64,000 bases of DNA. It comes from Pelagimonas sp. (GTDB lineage Bacteria; Pseudomonadota; Alphaproteobacteria; Rhodobacterales; Rhodobacteraceae). The notes beneath the pieces are model-generated. The model was not told where the DNA came from. It did no database searches and was given only the letters and a program-made list of their open reading frames with translations. Both the position numbers and the translations under genes were made by a program. The stretch covers positions 59,216-123,215 of the forward strand of contig JAOARX010000005.1 of NCBI GenBank assembly GCA_025210345.1. The letters run 5' to 3'. Position 1 is the stretch's first letter. Every line of letters starts with the position of its first letter. Positions 42,961 to 51,734 of this stretch are shown here, piece after piece.

Positions 42961-44271
42961 ATGACCAAAGGGATTCTGGTATCGGCGCCGTCCTCTGGGA
43001 CGGGAAAGACGACGGTTATGCTTGGGCTCTTGCGGGCGCTTCGCGATGATGGTCTTGCGGTGCAGCCGTTCAAATCAGGTCCGGATTATATCGACCCCGC
43101 GTTCCACCGCGCGGCCAGCGGGCGGGCTTCTTTCAACATGGACACATGGGCCATGGGGGACGGTTTGCTGAATGCCATCGCAGCCGAAGCGGCCGGTGCG
43201 GATATCTGCGTCGCCGAGGGCTCGATGGGCCTGTATGACGGGGTGGCAACGCACGGCCAAAGTGGTTTTGGCAGCAGCGCCGAGACCGCCGCCCGCATGG
43301 GATGGCCGGTGATTTTGGTGGTCGATGTTGGTGGTCAGGCGCAGTCTGCCGCTGCCACCGCGCTGGGATTTCAGGCCTACAATCCTGATCTGCCCTTCGC
43401 CGGGGTGATCTTGAACCGCTGTGCCAGCCCACGCCACGAACGCCTGGCGCGTCTGGGGATGGATCAGGCGGGCATCAAGGTTCTGGGCGTGCTGCCCCGC
43501 CGAGGAGACCTGGCCTTGCCTGAGCGGCATTTGGGCCTGATCCAAGCGGTCGAGCACCCCGATCTTGAGGCCGCGATCAAAGGCTATGCGACGTTCCTGC
43601 GCGACCATGTTGATCTGGCGGCGATCAAGGCGGCAGCGGCAGGTGTGGAACACGCCGCGACGGGCAGTTTACCCAAACCCCCGGCACAGCGTATCGCGCT
43701 TGCCCAGGATGCCGCGTTTTCCTTTACCTATCCGCATCTGCTAAAGGCGTGGCGCACGGGCGGCGCTGACATCCTGCCGTTCTCCCCCCTGGCGGATGAG
43801 GCCCCCGCAATGGATGCCGATCTGGTTTGGTTGCCCGGTGGCTACCCCGAGTTGCACGCAGGCAGGCTTGCCGCTGCGCAGACCTTCTGGACGGGTCTGC
43901 GACATCACGCGCAAACCCGCCCCGTGCATGGGGAATGCGGCGGGTACATGGCCCTTGGTGAGGCCTTGATCGACAAAGAGGGAACGCGCCACCAGATGGC
44001 CGGCCTTCTGGGGCTTGTCACCAGCTATGAAAAACGAAAGTTTCATCTGGGGTACCGCCGCGCCATCCTCGAAAGCGCATTGCCGGGGAACGCCCCGGGC
44101 ACGGCGCTGCGTGGGCATGAGTTCCATTACTCCTCGATCCTAGAACAGCCCGACGCCCCCTTGGCACAGGTGTTTGACGCCGACGGCAATCCCGTGGCAG
44201 AGACCGGCTCGGTCCGGGGGCAGGTCACGGGCACTTTCTTTCACCTCATCACGTCCGAGGAATGCGCATGA
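42961..44271 (+). CDS. cobB: Hydrogenobyrinic acid a,c-diamide synthase CobB
   Basis: 436 residues. ATP- and glutamine-dependent amidation of the a and c carboxyls prepares the substrate for CobN-CobS-CobT. The N-terminal ATPase has SAPSSGTGKTTVMLGLLRAL; the C-terminal triad glutaminase has VHGECGGYMALGEAL with the nucleophilic Cys. Stop overlaps the cobA start (ATGA). Confidence 0.95.
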   Translation: MTKGILVSAPSSGTGKTTVMLGLLRALRDDGLAVQPFKSGPDYIDPAFHRAASGRASFNMDTWAMGDGLLNAIAAEAAGADICVAEGSMGLYDGVATHGQSGFGSSAETAARMGWPVILVVDVGGQAQSAAATALGFQAYNPDLPFAGVILNRCASPRHERLARLGMDQAGIKVLGVLPRRGDLALPERHLGLIQAVEHPDLEAAIKGYATFLRDHVDLAAIKAAAAGVEHAATGSLPKPPAQRIALAQDAAFSFTYPHLLKAWRTGGADILPFSPLADEAPAMDADLVWLPGGYPELHAGRLAAAQTFWTGLRHHAQTRPVHGECGGYMALGEALIDKEGTRHQMAGLLGLVTSYEKRKFHLGYRRAILESALPGNAPGTALRGHEFHYSSILEQPDAPLAQVFDADGNPVAETGSVRGQVTGTFFHLITSEECA

Positions 44272-44987
44272 GCGGTTTTGTCAGTTTCGTCAGTTCCGGC
44301 CCGGGTGATCCAGAGCTATTGACGCTCAAGGCGGTCAACCGTTTGCAAAATGCTGATGCCGTTTTGTTTGACGATCTGTCCTCGGGTCCGATCCTTGAAC
44401 ACGCGCGCAAGGGCGCGGATCTTGTCGGTGTCGGCAAACGCGCCGGGCGCCCCTCGCCCAAGCAATCCCACGTGAGCCGCCTACTGGTGGACTATGCCCA
44501 GACCGGTCAGCGAGTCGTACGCCTGAAATCCGGGGACAGCGGCCTGTTCGGTCGCCTCGAAGAAGAGCTGGTCGCGTTGCAAGAGGCGGGGATTGAATAC
44601 GAAATCATACCCGGCATTCCATCGGCCTGCGCGGCGGCGGCGGCGGCGGGCATTCCCTTGACCCGGCGGGCGACGGCGCGGCGTGTGCAGTTCACCACCG
44701 GCCACGATCTGACCGGTGAGTTGCCAGAAAACATGAACCTCGCGGCGCTGGCTGATCCGCAGGCCACAACAGTGGTCTTTATGGGAAAACGCACCTTTCC
44801 CAAGATGGCCACGGGTCTTGTCCAGGCGGGGCTGCCCGCCGATACACCCGCGATGCTGGCCGAGGGCGTCAGCACCCCCAATCAAACCATCACACGCAGC
44901 ACGGTGTCCGAGTTGGCGAAACAGCTTGAACAAGAGATCGGTGATCACCCGGCGTTGATCCTGTATGGCCCGCTGGCGGATCTGTGA
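44268..44987 (+). CDS. cobA: Uroporphyrinogen-III C-methyltransferase CobA
   Basis: 239 residues. VSSGPGDPELLTLKAVNRLQ, VVRLKSGDSGLFGRLEEEL and ALADPQATTVVFMGKRTF are typical SUMT motifs. It methylates C2 and C7 of uroporphyrinogen III to precorrin-2, the first committed step for B12 and siroheme. No CysG-like fusion is present. ATGA overlap with cobB. Confidence 0.95.
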   Translation: MSGFVSFVSSGPGDPELLTLKAVNRLQNADAVLFDDLSSGPILEHARKGADLVGVGKRAGRPSPKQSHVSRLLVDYAQTGQRVVRLKSGDSGLFGRLEEELVALQEAGIEYEIIPGIPSACAAAAAAGIPLTRRATARRVQFTTGHDLTGELPENMNLAALADPQATTVVFMGKRTFPKMATGLVQAGLPADTPAMLAEGVSTPNQTITRSTVSELAKQLEQEIGDHPALILYGPLADL

Positions 44988-44999
44988 GGAAATAGAATC

Positions 45000-45731
45000 A
45001 TGATCTCAGACCTCTGGTTGGTTGGTATTGGTACGGGCAACCCGGATCACCTGACGATGGAAGGCGCGCGCGCCCTGCGCGAGGCGGACCGCATCCTTGT
45101 GCCGCGCAAAGGCCCGGGCAAAGACGATCTGGCAGCGATTCGGCATCGGATTATTGAAAGCGCGGGGTCGCAGGCCGAAATCGTGCATTTCGACTATCCC
45201 GTGCGCGACCCCAGCCTGCCCTACCAGGACCGCGTGGCGCGGTGGCACGATGAGATCGCGCATCGTTGGTCCAAGGCCCTGGAGGGGGCCAGTGGTCCGG
45301 TTGCGCTGTTGGTCTGGGGCGACCCGTCTTTGTATGACAGCACGCTTCGCATCGCTGAGCGCCTGGACCCACAGCCGCACACGCGCGTGTTTCCCGGGAT
45401 CACCTCGCTTCAGGCGTTGACCGCGGCCCATGCCATCCCCCTGAATACCATCAACGGTCCAATCCACATTCTGACCGGGCGCAACCTGCGGGACCACGGG
45501 TGGCCCAAGGACGCGACAACCGTGGCGGTGATGCTGGACGGAGAGGCCAGCTTTCAGCACCTTGCCCCCCAAGGTCTGACGATCTGGTGGGGCGCGTTCC
45601 TTGGCATGCCGGAACAGGTTTTGCAGGCTGGGCCCCTGGCCGTGGCATCAGATCAGATCATCAAAGCCCGCCAAGCAGCGCGGACGCGTCATGGCTGGCT
45701 GATGGATACCTATCTGCTGCGCCGCGAATAA
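45000..45731 (+). CDS. cobF: Precorrin-6A synthase (deacetylating) CobF
   Basis: 243 residues starting MISDLWLVGIGTGNPDHLTM, with a GAGGA site 12 bases after cobA. CobF methylates C1 and removes acetate; it is limited to the aerobic pathway, which agrees with CobG. LLVWGDPSLYDSTLRIAERL is its methylase loop. It is the last gene of the operon and is followed by a bidirectional terminator. Confidence 0.95.
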   Translation: MISDLWLVGIGTGNPDHLTMEGARALREADRILVPRKGPGKDDLAAIRHRIIESAGSQAEIVHFDYPVRDPSLPYQDRVARWHDEIAHRWSKALEGASGPVALLVWGDPSLYDSTLRIAERLDPQPHTRVFPGITSLQALTAAHAIPLNTINGPIHILTGRNLRDHGWPKDATTVAVMLDGEASFQHLAPQGLTIWWGAFLGMPEQVLQAGPLAVASDQIIKARQAARTRHGWLMDTYLLRRE

Positions 45732-45885
45732 TCGCGGCCCCACAGCAAAGGCGCGCATTCAAGACACAGCTGTGCCCGACAGGCGGGTCCGCCTTGGATC
45801 ACCACGAAACAATTGATGCCATCCCGTCGGCGCATCAAATCAATCTCTGCATGCCACGCAGGGTAAAGCCATGTAAACCAAGACC

Positions 45886-45925
45886 AAAAAAGCCCTCAAG
45901 CAGATCAATGCTTGAGGGCTTTTTA
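45886..45925. terminator. Bidirectional terminator between cobF and tRNA-Leu
   Basis: GCCCTCAAGC (45892-45901) and GCTTGAGGGC (45910-45919) are perfectly paired, with A-runs before and T-runs after. It serves cobF from the left and tRNA-Leu from the right; the T-run abuts the tRNA 3' end. Confidence 0.92.
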
Positions 45926-46012
<87 letters not shown>

Positions 46013-46160
46013 AACGGGTTGGTGAGGGCGGGGTTTAAGCTGGGTTTAAGGGGGTGTCAACGCCTTTTTGAAAGAAATCTTATAGCGGCATCTCGGCACC
46101 TTGCCCGCATGCCCTCATCGCGGTATTTCTGCGACGCAACTTATGCTTGGGAGACGGCCT

Positions 46161-47144
46161 ATGTCGAAACTCGTCACCATCTACGGCGGCTCTGGATTTG
46201 TGGGCCGATACATCGCCCAGCGCATGGCGCACTTGGGCTGGCGCGTCCGCGTCGCGTGTCGCCGCCCCAACGAGGCCCTGTTCGTCAAACCCTATGGCGC
46301 AGTCGGGCAGGTGGAACCTGTCTTTTGCAACATTCGCGATGACGCCAGCGTTCTGGCCGCGATGCAGGGGGCCGATGCCGTGGTCAACTGCGTGGGCACC
46401 TTTGACAAGGGCGGCAAGAACAATTTTGACGCCGTACAAAACGAAGGCGCCGAACGCATTGCCCGAATCGCCGCAGACCAAGGTGTGCAGCGCCTGGTGC
46501 ATGTGTCAGCCATCGGCGCGGATACCGCAGGCGACAGCGCCTACGCGCGCTCAAAGGGCAAGGGCGAAGACGCCGTTCTTAAGCACATGCCAGATGCGAT
46601 GATCCTGCGCCCGTCGGTGATTTTTGGGATCGAGGATCAGTTCTTTAACCGATTTGCCACCATGACCCGCTTTGGCCCGATCCTGCCGATTGTGGGGGGT
46701 AACACGCGGTTCCAGGCGGTCTATGTCGACGATGTGGCCAAGGCCGCTGTCATGGGGCTGACAGGCGCTGCTGAAGGCGGCATTTATGAATTGGGCGGGC
46801 CCAATGTGGCCACCTTCCGTGAATTGATGTCGACCATGCTGAAAACCATTCGACGCAGGCGAATCGTGCTGAACCTGCCGTTCTGGGTGGCCAACTTGAT
46901 GGGATCGGTGATGGACCTTGTGCATTCCATTTCGCTGGGGCTTGTTCCCGCGATGATCACCAAGGATCAGGTGGTGCAGCTGCGGTCAGACAATGTTGTC
47001 GGCGCGGATGCGAAATCCTTTGCAGACCTCGGGATTGAGCCCACAACAGTTGAAACTGTGCTGGACGACTATCTGTGGCGCTTCCGCCCGTCGGGTCAGT
47101 ACGACGCGATCAAGGAGTCGGCGCAAAACCTGCGCGCGCAGTAA
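46161..47144 (+). CDS. NDUFA9-like NAD(P)-binding protein
   Basis: 327 residues from ATG 46161, preceded by GGGAGA. The N-terminal Rossmann motif is [38 protein letters not shown] has the Tyr/Lys region of atypical SDRs; [19 protein letters not shown] is typical of complex I subunit NDUFA9 homologues. In alphaproteobacteria these are accessory complex I-like or ubiquinone-related proteins. The C-terminal half has a hydrophobic stretch ([22 protein letters not shown]). Confidence 0.88.
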   Translation: MSKLVTIYGGSGFVGRYIAQRMAHLGWRVRVACRRPNEALFVKPYGAVGQVEPVFCNIRDDASVLAAMQGADAVVNCVGTFDKGGKNNFDAVQNEGAERIARIAADQGVQRLVHVSAIGADTAGDSAYARSKGKGEDAVLKHMPDAMILRPSVIFGIEDQFFNRFATMTRFGPILPIVGGNTRFQAVYVDDVAKAAVMGLTGAAEGGIYELGGPNVATFRELMSTMLKTIRRRRIVLNLPFWVANLMGSVMDLVHSISLGLVPAMITKDQVVQLRSDNVVGADAKSFADLGIEPTTVETVLDDYLWRFRPSGQYDAIKESAQNLRAQ

Positions 47145-47169
47145 TCCACTCTGCGGGACAAAATGACAA

Positions 47170-47195
47170 AGGCGGGCACAACGGCCCGCCTTTTT
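47170..47195. terminator. Terminator after the NDUFA9-like gene
   Basis: GGCGGGC and GCCCGCC pair around an ACAACG-type loop, followed by TTTTT. It lies 26 bases after the stop and could also serve the leftward DUF6455 genes, though T-richness on that side is broken. Confidence 0.85.
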
Positions 47196-47217
47196 GGATT
47201 CCATCGCTCTGTCAGCG

Positions 47218-47481
47218 TCAATGCACCTGTTGCAAGCGCGTCAGCAACGCAGCGTTGCAGCACCCCGGTGGCGGGGTTGGACTGCACCCGCCGCAGCCGG
47301 ACAGCCACTCTTCGCAGGCTTCAACCAAAGCGCAGCCCCGGCAGGCCGTGACCATTCCGGCATAGGCGGTCGGGTCCAGGTCTCCGGCCTGGATCGCCTC
47401 GGTCAGGTTCAGCCCCATGACCTTTGCCACGCTACGTGTCATGAAAAAATGCCGTGCGGGATCGCCCAGATGCTGTCTCAT
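47218..47481 (-). CDS. DUF6455 protein, third copy of the tandem set
   Basis: 87 residues. It has the set's common pattern C-x2-C-x5-C (CRGCALVEACEEWL, Cys ~48-57) and a later cysteine before Asn-Ala (GCCNAALL). It contains additional cysteines (SGCGGCSPTPPPGCC). The N-terminal helix LGLNLTEAI-type segment is shared with the paralogues. The ATG overlaps the stop of the upstream copy (ATGA). Function unknown; the cysteine pattern suggests metal or Fe-S binding. Confidence 0.82.
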   Translation of the reverse strand: MRQHLGDPARHFFMTRSVAKVMGLNLTEAIQAGDLDPTAYAGMVTACRGCALVEACEEWLSGCGGCSPTPPPGCCNAALLTRLQQVH

Positions 47482-47774
47482 TGCGCTGCCTCTTCGAGTG
47501 CTTTCTTAATTGTGTTCAACGCCTTGCCGTTTACGCAGTTGTCAGGAAGAGGACGTTCGGTCAACGCCTGTTCGCTCAGAAAACGACCACAGCCCTCGGC
47601 CCATTGGCAGGTCCGGCAACGGGTCACCAGATCAGCCCATTCCTGTGGGGCCAGAATGTCCCGGTCGTAGGCCGTGACCAGATCCACGCCCGTGGTCTTG
47701 GCCATCCGCTGCAACAGCCAAAAATGCGTGTTCGTGGGCCCCATAGGTCGTGTTGGACGTGTTGATTTGCTCAT
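47478..47774 (-). CDS. DUF6455 protein, second copy
   Basis: 98 residues. CRTCQWAEGCGRFL keeps C-x2-C-x5-C and DNCVNGKAL keeps the terminal Cys-x-Asn. MAKTTGVDLVTAYDRDIL corresponds to the helical N-terminal region of the other two copies. It lies three bases after the first copy's stop and overlaps the third copy by four bases, so all three are co-translated. Function unknown. Confidence 0.82.
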   Translation of the reverse strand: MSKSTRPTRPMGPTNTHFWLLQRMAKTTGVDLVTAYDRDILAPQEWADLVTRCRTCQWAEGCGRFLSEQALTERPLPDNCVNGKALNTIKKALEEAAQ

Positions 47775-47777
47775 GCG

Positions 47778-48038
47778 TCAGCGCTGCTCCAACGCGCGAA
47801 ACAGATCGGCATTGCGGCAATACTCGGGTGTTTGCTGTTGCGGCTGATCTTGTGCGTCGGCAAGCCACCCTTCGCAGGCCCCCGGGTTGCTGCACATGGT
47901 GCAACTTAGCACGGCATCCTCAAGGTCACCGATCCGCATGTTTCCACGCAGGATCTCTTCTTCCAGGTCAAGGCCGCGCGCCGTTGCCATACGATCCACA
48001 AGACCGGCGTGCTTTTTCAGTGTCAAAGGCGACTGCAT
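47778..48038 (-). CDS. DUF6455 protein, first copy
   Basis: 86 residues from ATG 48038, with GGAG six bases upstream; an ATG at 48050 lacks a site. MATARGLDLEEEILRGNM, CTMCSNPGACEGWL and EYCRNADLF give the same pattern as the two downstream copies. It is first in a three-gene unit. Function unknown. Confidence 0.82.
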   Translation of the reverse strand: MQSPLTLKKHAGLVDRMATARGLDLEEEILRGNMRIGDLEDAVLSCTMCSNPGACEGWLADAQDQPQQQTPEYCRNADLFRALEQR

Positions 48039-48173
48039 GGCATTCTCCATTCAAGGTGAGATCTGCCAATCAGAGTAGTTCGTTTCGACCCCGGCGCATT
48101 GACTCAGGTCAACGGCGCGCGCCCGCGAAACTTGACGCGCGTCATTGCGTGCCTCCGGGCATAGCCGCTGGGC

Positions 48174-48881
48174 CTAACTACCGGCCTTTAGGCGTGCAAC
48201 GGTCTGATGCACGATCTGTACCCGCTGTTTGCTGCCTGGATGGGTGCTCAGGAATTTATTGCGTGGCTCGGGCAGGCGGTTGAAAAAGCGCGCTCCGTTG
48301 ATCGGATCGAACCCGGCCCCATAGGTGATGATTGTGCCCAACTGGTCGGCCTCAAGTTCGTGGTCCTTGGAATAGGCCAGCACCCCGACGGTGGCCCCTG
48401 CCTTTTCTGCTTCGGCAACCTCATCTGGCGAGGCCCCAAGAATGGCCGCCATCCCGGACATGATCACCGCGCCGCGCTGCGCATTGCGGCGCGTTTCTTC
48501 AAGATGGCTCAGGATATGGTGCGCGGCTTCGTGGCCGATCACAAAGGCCAGTTCATCTTCGTTGCGCACTTCGTTCAGCAAGCTGGCGGTGAAAACCAGA
48601 ACCGGTCGGCCGGATTTGTCCTCGGTCTGGAGCGCATTCGGCGGCAGGTCGGGGCGATCATCGACGACAATCTGGAAATCGCAGTTCAAACCCCGCGTGC
48701 GGTTGCGGCATTCTTTCTCTGCGTGCGGTTCCATCACTTTGACCACCTGAACGAACTGTCGCGCCGCGTTCTGCGGCACCACGACGCGGCTGTCCCCCGA
48801 TGGCCGCGCAACGGATTGCGGCACGGGTTCACAGGCGGCGAGAGCAACAAGAGCCGTCAAGGCGGCAAAGATACGAAACAT
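48174..48881 (-). CDS. M48 family metallopeptidase, lipoprotein
   Basis: 235 residues. The N-terminus has a lipoprotein signal with a lipobox (LVALAAC, Cys ~17). The zinc site is HEAAHHIL (HExxH, near residue 116) and the third ligand lies in HELEADQLG. The C-terminal STHPGSKQRV is typical of the LoiP/BepA-like quality-control proteases of the envelope. It is expected to act at the periplasmic face of a membrane. A single gene; about 130 bases separate it from the DUF6455 group. Confidence 0.9.
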   Translation of the reverse strand: MFRIFAALTALVALAACEPVPQSVARPSGDSRVVVPQNAARQFVQVVKVMEPHAEKECRNRTRGLNCDFQIVVDDRPDLPPNALQTEDKSGRPVLVFTASLLNEVRNEDELAFVIGHEAAHHILSHLEETRRNAQRGAVIMSGMAAILGASPDEVAEAEKAGATVGVLAYSKDHELEADQLGTIITYGAGFDPINGARFFNRLPEPRNKFLSTHPGSKQRVQIVHQTVARLKAGS

Positions 48882-49011
48882 GATGTTGAAGTTCCTTTTT
48901 ACACACCGTCAGATTAGGCATTCCTTCTGAGCGGTGCCAGTGTTTTGCAGAAATTCCCCTGAAACCGTCAAGAGGCTATGCAAGCCTTCACGTTAGCGTT
49001 AAACTAAATTT

Positions 49012-49257
49012 ATGTTCAGCATAGAACACGATTTCGACGCCACCGTGGTGACCCTTGTGGATGAAGGCACGCTTCATCTGCAAGAGGATGTGATTGTCTC
49101 GGCCTTCGACGATTGCGTCACGGTTGAACAATATGACCCGCGGCTGGATACGGTGCACCGGGTCACGCTTTCAATTTCCCAGATGCAAGATCTGGTCGCA
49201 GCCGTCACCATGCCCGAAGGGGTATACCGCCGCCCTGAAAGCACCCCAAAAGGCTAA
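49012..49257 (+). CDS. Unknown 81-aa acidic protein
   Basis: 81 residues, MFSIEHDFDATVVTLVDEGT, then HLQEDVIVSAFDDCVTVEQ. Short beta-strand-like segments alternate with acidic turns. No domain recognised. A leaderless or weak start is possible: AT-rich sequence precedes the ATG with no clear Shine-Dalgarno. It overlaps the convergent DUF167 gene by four bases. Confidence 0.65.
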   Translation: MFSIEHDFDATVVTLVDEGTLHLQEDVIVSAFDDCVTVEQYDPRLDTVHRVTLSISQMQDLVAAVTMPEGVYRRPESTPKG

Positions 49258-49505
49258 TCCAAGATCTCGAACACCTTATCGCGCGAGGTCGCCCCTTTTC
49301 GCAAAAGCAGGCGTGATTTTGACACGCCCAGCGCCTTGGACAAGAGTTTGATCACGGCTGCGTTGGCCTTGCCGCCCTCGGGTGCTGTTGTGACATAGAC
49401 CCGCAGCCCCGCGCCATCGTGAACCACGGCGTTGCGGGCCGCTTTGGGCGTCACGCGCACGTCAAGGCGCGCCCCGGGTTTCGCAAGATGGGTGAGCTGG
49501 ACCAT
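49254..49505 (-). CDS. DUF167 (YggU) family protein
   Basis: 83 residues with the family core RLDVRVTPKAARNAV, then VTTAPEGGKANAAVIKLLSKALGVSKSRLLLRKG. YggU proteins are small alpha/beta proteins of unknown function. Single gene, convergent with the 81-aa gene. Confidence 0.9.
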   Translation of the reverse strand: MVQLTHLAKPGARLDVRVTPKAARNAVVHDGAGLRVYVTTAPEGGKANAAVIKLLSKALGVSKSRLLLRKGATSRDKVFEILD

Positions 49506-49603
49506 GGTCTTGCCGTAGCAATGCTGCGCGGTTCGGACAAGTTAGGCGTTGAAATTCATCCGACAAACTCCGAGATATTGCTCAAGCGACAACAGGAGAA
49601 ACC

Positions 49604-50182
49604 ATGCCCGCCCCCAATCCCCAAGCCCTGGAGTTTCTTCTGAACCGCCGATCACGTCCGGCCAAAACACTGACCGGGCCCGCGCCTGATGCATCCCGGC
49701 TTTTGACTCTTTTGACCGCTGCCGCGCGCACGCCTGATCATGGCAAGCTTGAACCCTGGCGGTTCATTGTCTTGTCCGACGATGCGCTGATCCGGCTGGC
49801 GCAGGCCACCCGCCAGCGCGGCCAGGATCTGGGGATGGATCAGGCGGCCTGTGACAAGGCGGCGTTTTCCTTTGAGAACAGCCCGCTTTGTGTCGCGGTG
49901 GTCGAAGTGCAAAAGGACAGCCCCAAGGTCCCCGCAGTCGAACAAACCTATTCTGCGGGGGCTGTTTGCCTCGCGCTGTTGAATGCCGCGCTGGCGGATG
50001 GCTGGGGGGCGAACTGGTTGTCTGGCTGGGTCTCACACGACCGCACGTTCGTCAGCAAGAACCTTGGATTGGACAGCCACGAACGGATCGCAGGGTTCAT
50101 TCATATCGGCACGGAAACCGCCGCCCCGCCCGCGCGCCCACGCCCGAATATCAACGCCATCACAACCTGGACCGACGTATGA
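49604..50182 (+). CDS. Nitroreductase family flavoprotein (YdjA/RutE-like)
   Basis: 192 residues. FLLNRRSRPAKTLTGPAPD and TAAARTPDHGKLEPWRFIVL are the FMN-binding and dimer features of the short YdjA-like nitroreductases; GWGANWLSGW follows. The substrate is unknown. Its stop overlaps the start of the EI24 gene (ATGA). Confidence 0.88.
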   Translation: MPAPNPQALEFLLNRRSRPAKTLTGPAPDASRLLTLLTAAARTPDHGKLEPWRFIVLSDDALIRLAQATRQRGQDLGMDQAACDKAAFSFENSPLCVAVVEVQKDSPKVPAVEQTYSAGAVCLALLNAALADGWGANWLSGWVSHDRTFVSKNLGLDSHERIAGFIHIGTETAAPPARPRPNINAITTWTDV

Positions 50183-50871
50183 TTCTGGACGCCTTTTTCA
50201 AAGCGCTGGCCCAATTGGGTGACCGCCGCTTTCGCAATGTTCTGCTCAAAGGGGTCGGCCTTGCTTTGCTCATCCTCTTTGCCATCTCCAGCCTCTTCAT
50301 CTGGGGCACCGGGTGGATTGTGGGCGAAAGCCTGACACTGCCGTGGATCGGAGAAATCACCTGGGTCGACAACGTCCTGTCGTGGGCCATGGTGCCGGTC
50401 ATGATGGTCTTGTCCGTCTTTTTGATGGTGCCGACGGCCTCGGCGATCACGTCGATGTTTCTGGACGACGTGGCACAAGCGGTCGAGGATCGGCACTATC
50501 CCGGCGCGGGCCCCGCCGTACAGGTCAGCCTATCCGACGGGCTGCGCGACACTTTTTCGTTCCTTGGGGTGATGATTGCCGCCAACCTTGTGGCGCTTGT
50601 GCTCTATTTGATCTTTGTGCCCTTCGCGCCATTTATCTTTTGGGCGTTGAACGGGTTCCTGCTGGGTCGGGAATATTTCACCTTGGCCGCCATGCGGCGC
50701 CTTGGCCGCGTGGGCGCCTATCGGCTGCGCCGCAAACATGCCCTGACCATCTGGGTGGCAGGGATTTTGATGGCCGTGCCGCTGTCGGTTCCGCTGGTAA
50801 ACCTGCTGATCCCGGTGCTTGGGGCCGCGACATTCACCCATATTTTCCACCGGCTGCACCCCGATGGCTAG
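50179..50871 (+). CDS. EI24/CysZ-like integral membrane protein
   Basis: 230 residues. Several hydrophobic segments (LLKGVGLALLILFAISSLFI, LSWAMVPVMMVLSVFLMVPT, FLGVMIAANLVALVLYLIF and WVAGILMAVPLSVPLVNLLI). FVPFAPFIFWALNGFLLGREYFTL is the characteristic EI24 central stretch. CysZ relatives import sulfate, but many alphaproteobacterial members are uncharacterised. Translationally coupled to the nitroreductase. Confidence 0.85.
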   Translation: MILDAFFKALAQLGDRRFRNVLLKGVGLALLILFAISSLFIWGTGWIVGESLTLPWIGEITWVDNVLSWAMVPVMMVLSVFLMVPTASAITSMFLDDVAQAVEDRHYPGAGPAVQVSLSDGLRDTFSFLGVMIAANLVALVLYLIFVPFAPFIFWALNGFLLGREYFTLAAMRRLGRVGAYRLRRKHALTIWVAGILMAVPLSVPLVNLLIPVLGAATFTHIFHRLHPDG

Positions 50872-50893
50872 GATCAGGCCGCAAGGCCTGATC
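50872..50893. terminator. Hairpin between convergent genes
   Basis: GATCAGGCC and GGCCTGATC form nine perfect pairs around a GCAA tetraloop, directly after the EI24 stop and nine bases from the DUF1467 stop. There is no T-run, so it may protect mRNA ends rather than terminate. Confidence 0.5.
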
Positions 50894-50901
50894 GCATTGT
50901 A

Positions 50902-51192
50902 TCAGTCGGTCAGGTGACGAAAGCCATCCTCACCGTACAGCAGATGCTCAATGTCCTGCACCGTGATCTGCCCCGTCAGGATAATCCACGCCGAGATCGA
51001 CCAAAGCACCGCCGTAATCCCGGTGGTGATCAGGGCCTTGGTGCGCAGATTATGGACCTCGGGACTGCTTTCATGTGTGCCCGGCACCACATCTCCGACA
51101 TCGCCTTGCGTCTTCAGACGCACGGGAATGACGCAAAGAAAGGTCAAGAACCAAATCACCGCAAAGAGAACGAGCCCCGAAGTAATGCCCAT
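50902..51192 (-). CDS. DUF1467 membrane protein
   Basis: 96 residues with two hydrophobic helices (LVLFAVIWFLTFLCVIPV and ALITTGITAVLWSISAWIIL) flanking a polar loop PGTHESSPEVHNLRTK. This matches DUF1467, common next to epimerase genes in alphaproteobacteria. Its ATG overlaps the epimerase stop by one base (TGATG). Function unknown. Confidence 0.88.
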   Translation of the reverse strand: MGITSGLVLFAVIWFLTFLCVIPVRLKTQGDVGDVVPGTHESSPEVHNLRTKALITTGITAVLWSISAWIILTGQITVQDIEHLLYGEDGFRHLTD

Positions 51193-51596
51193 CAGACTTG
51201 CTCCAGTTCCACGAGACAGCCGTTAAAGTCCTTGGGGTGCAGGAACAGCACGGGCTTGCCGTGGGCGCCGATCTTGGGCTCGCCGCTGCCCAGAACCCGT
51301 GCGCCGGTTTCCTTCAGGTGGTCACGCGCGGCCAGAATGTCGTCAACCTCATAGCAGACATGGTGAATGCCACCTGCCGGGTTTTTCGCCAGGAACCCGT
51401 TGATCGGAGACTCCTCGCCCAGCGGGTAAAGCAGTTCGATCTTGGTGTTGGGCAGTTCGATGAAGATCACAGTGACGCCGTGGTCGGGCTCATCTTGAGG
51501 ATCACCCACTTTGGCGCCCAATGCGTTGCGATATTGGTCAGCGGCCGCTTGCAGATCCGGAACGGCGATGGCGACGTGGTTCAAACGTCCGATCAT
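51192..51596 (-). CDS. mce: Methylmalonyl-CoA epimerase
   Basis: 134 residues from ATG 51596, with AGGAG upstream. It is a VOC-fold enzyme interconverting (S)- and (R)-methylmalonyl-CoA. LNHVAIAVPDLQ, IKIELLYPLGEESP-like TKIELL, GIHHVCYEVDD and GCLVELEQV carry the metal ligands. The product is the substrate of B12-dependent methylmalonyl-CoA mutase, a consumer of the cofactor made by the cob operon; the mutase is not in this window. Confidence 0.93.
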   Translation of the reverse strand: MIGRLNHVAIAVPDLQAAADQYRNALGAKVGDPQDEPDHGVTVIFIELPNTKIELLYPLGEESPINGFLAKNPAGGIHHVCYEVDDILAARDHLKETGARVLGSGEPKIGAHGKPVLFLHPKDFNGCLVELEQV

Positions 51597-51734
51597 GGTC
51601 TTACTCCTGTTTCCTTTGTTGCCCGTGGTTATGGCCTGTGCACACCAGCCCGACAAGCCCGTGCGGCCTTTAACCGCTTGTTCACCAAGTCTCGCCAAAT
51701 ATTGATCAGTGACTCGGACCTGAGGGGATGATTG

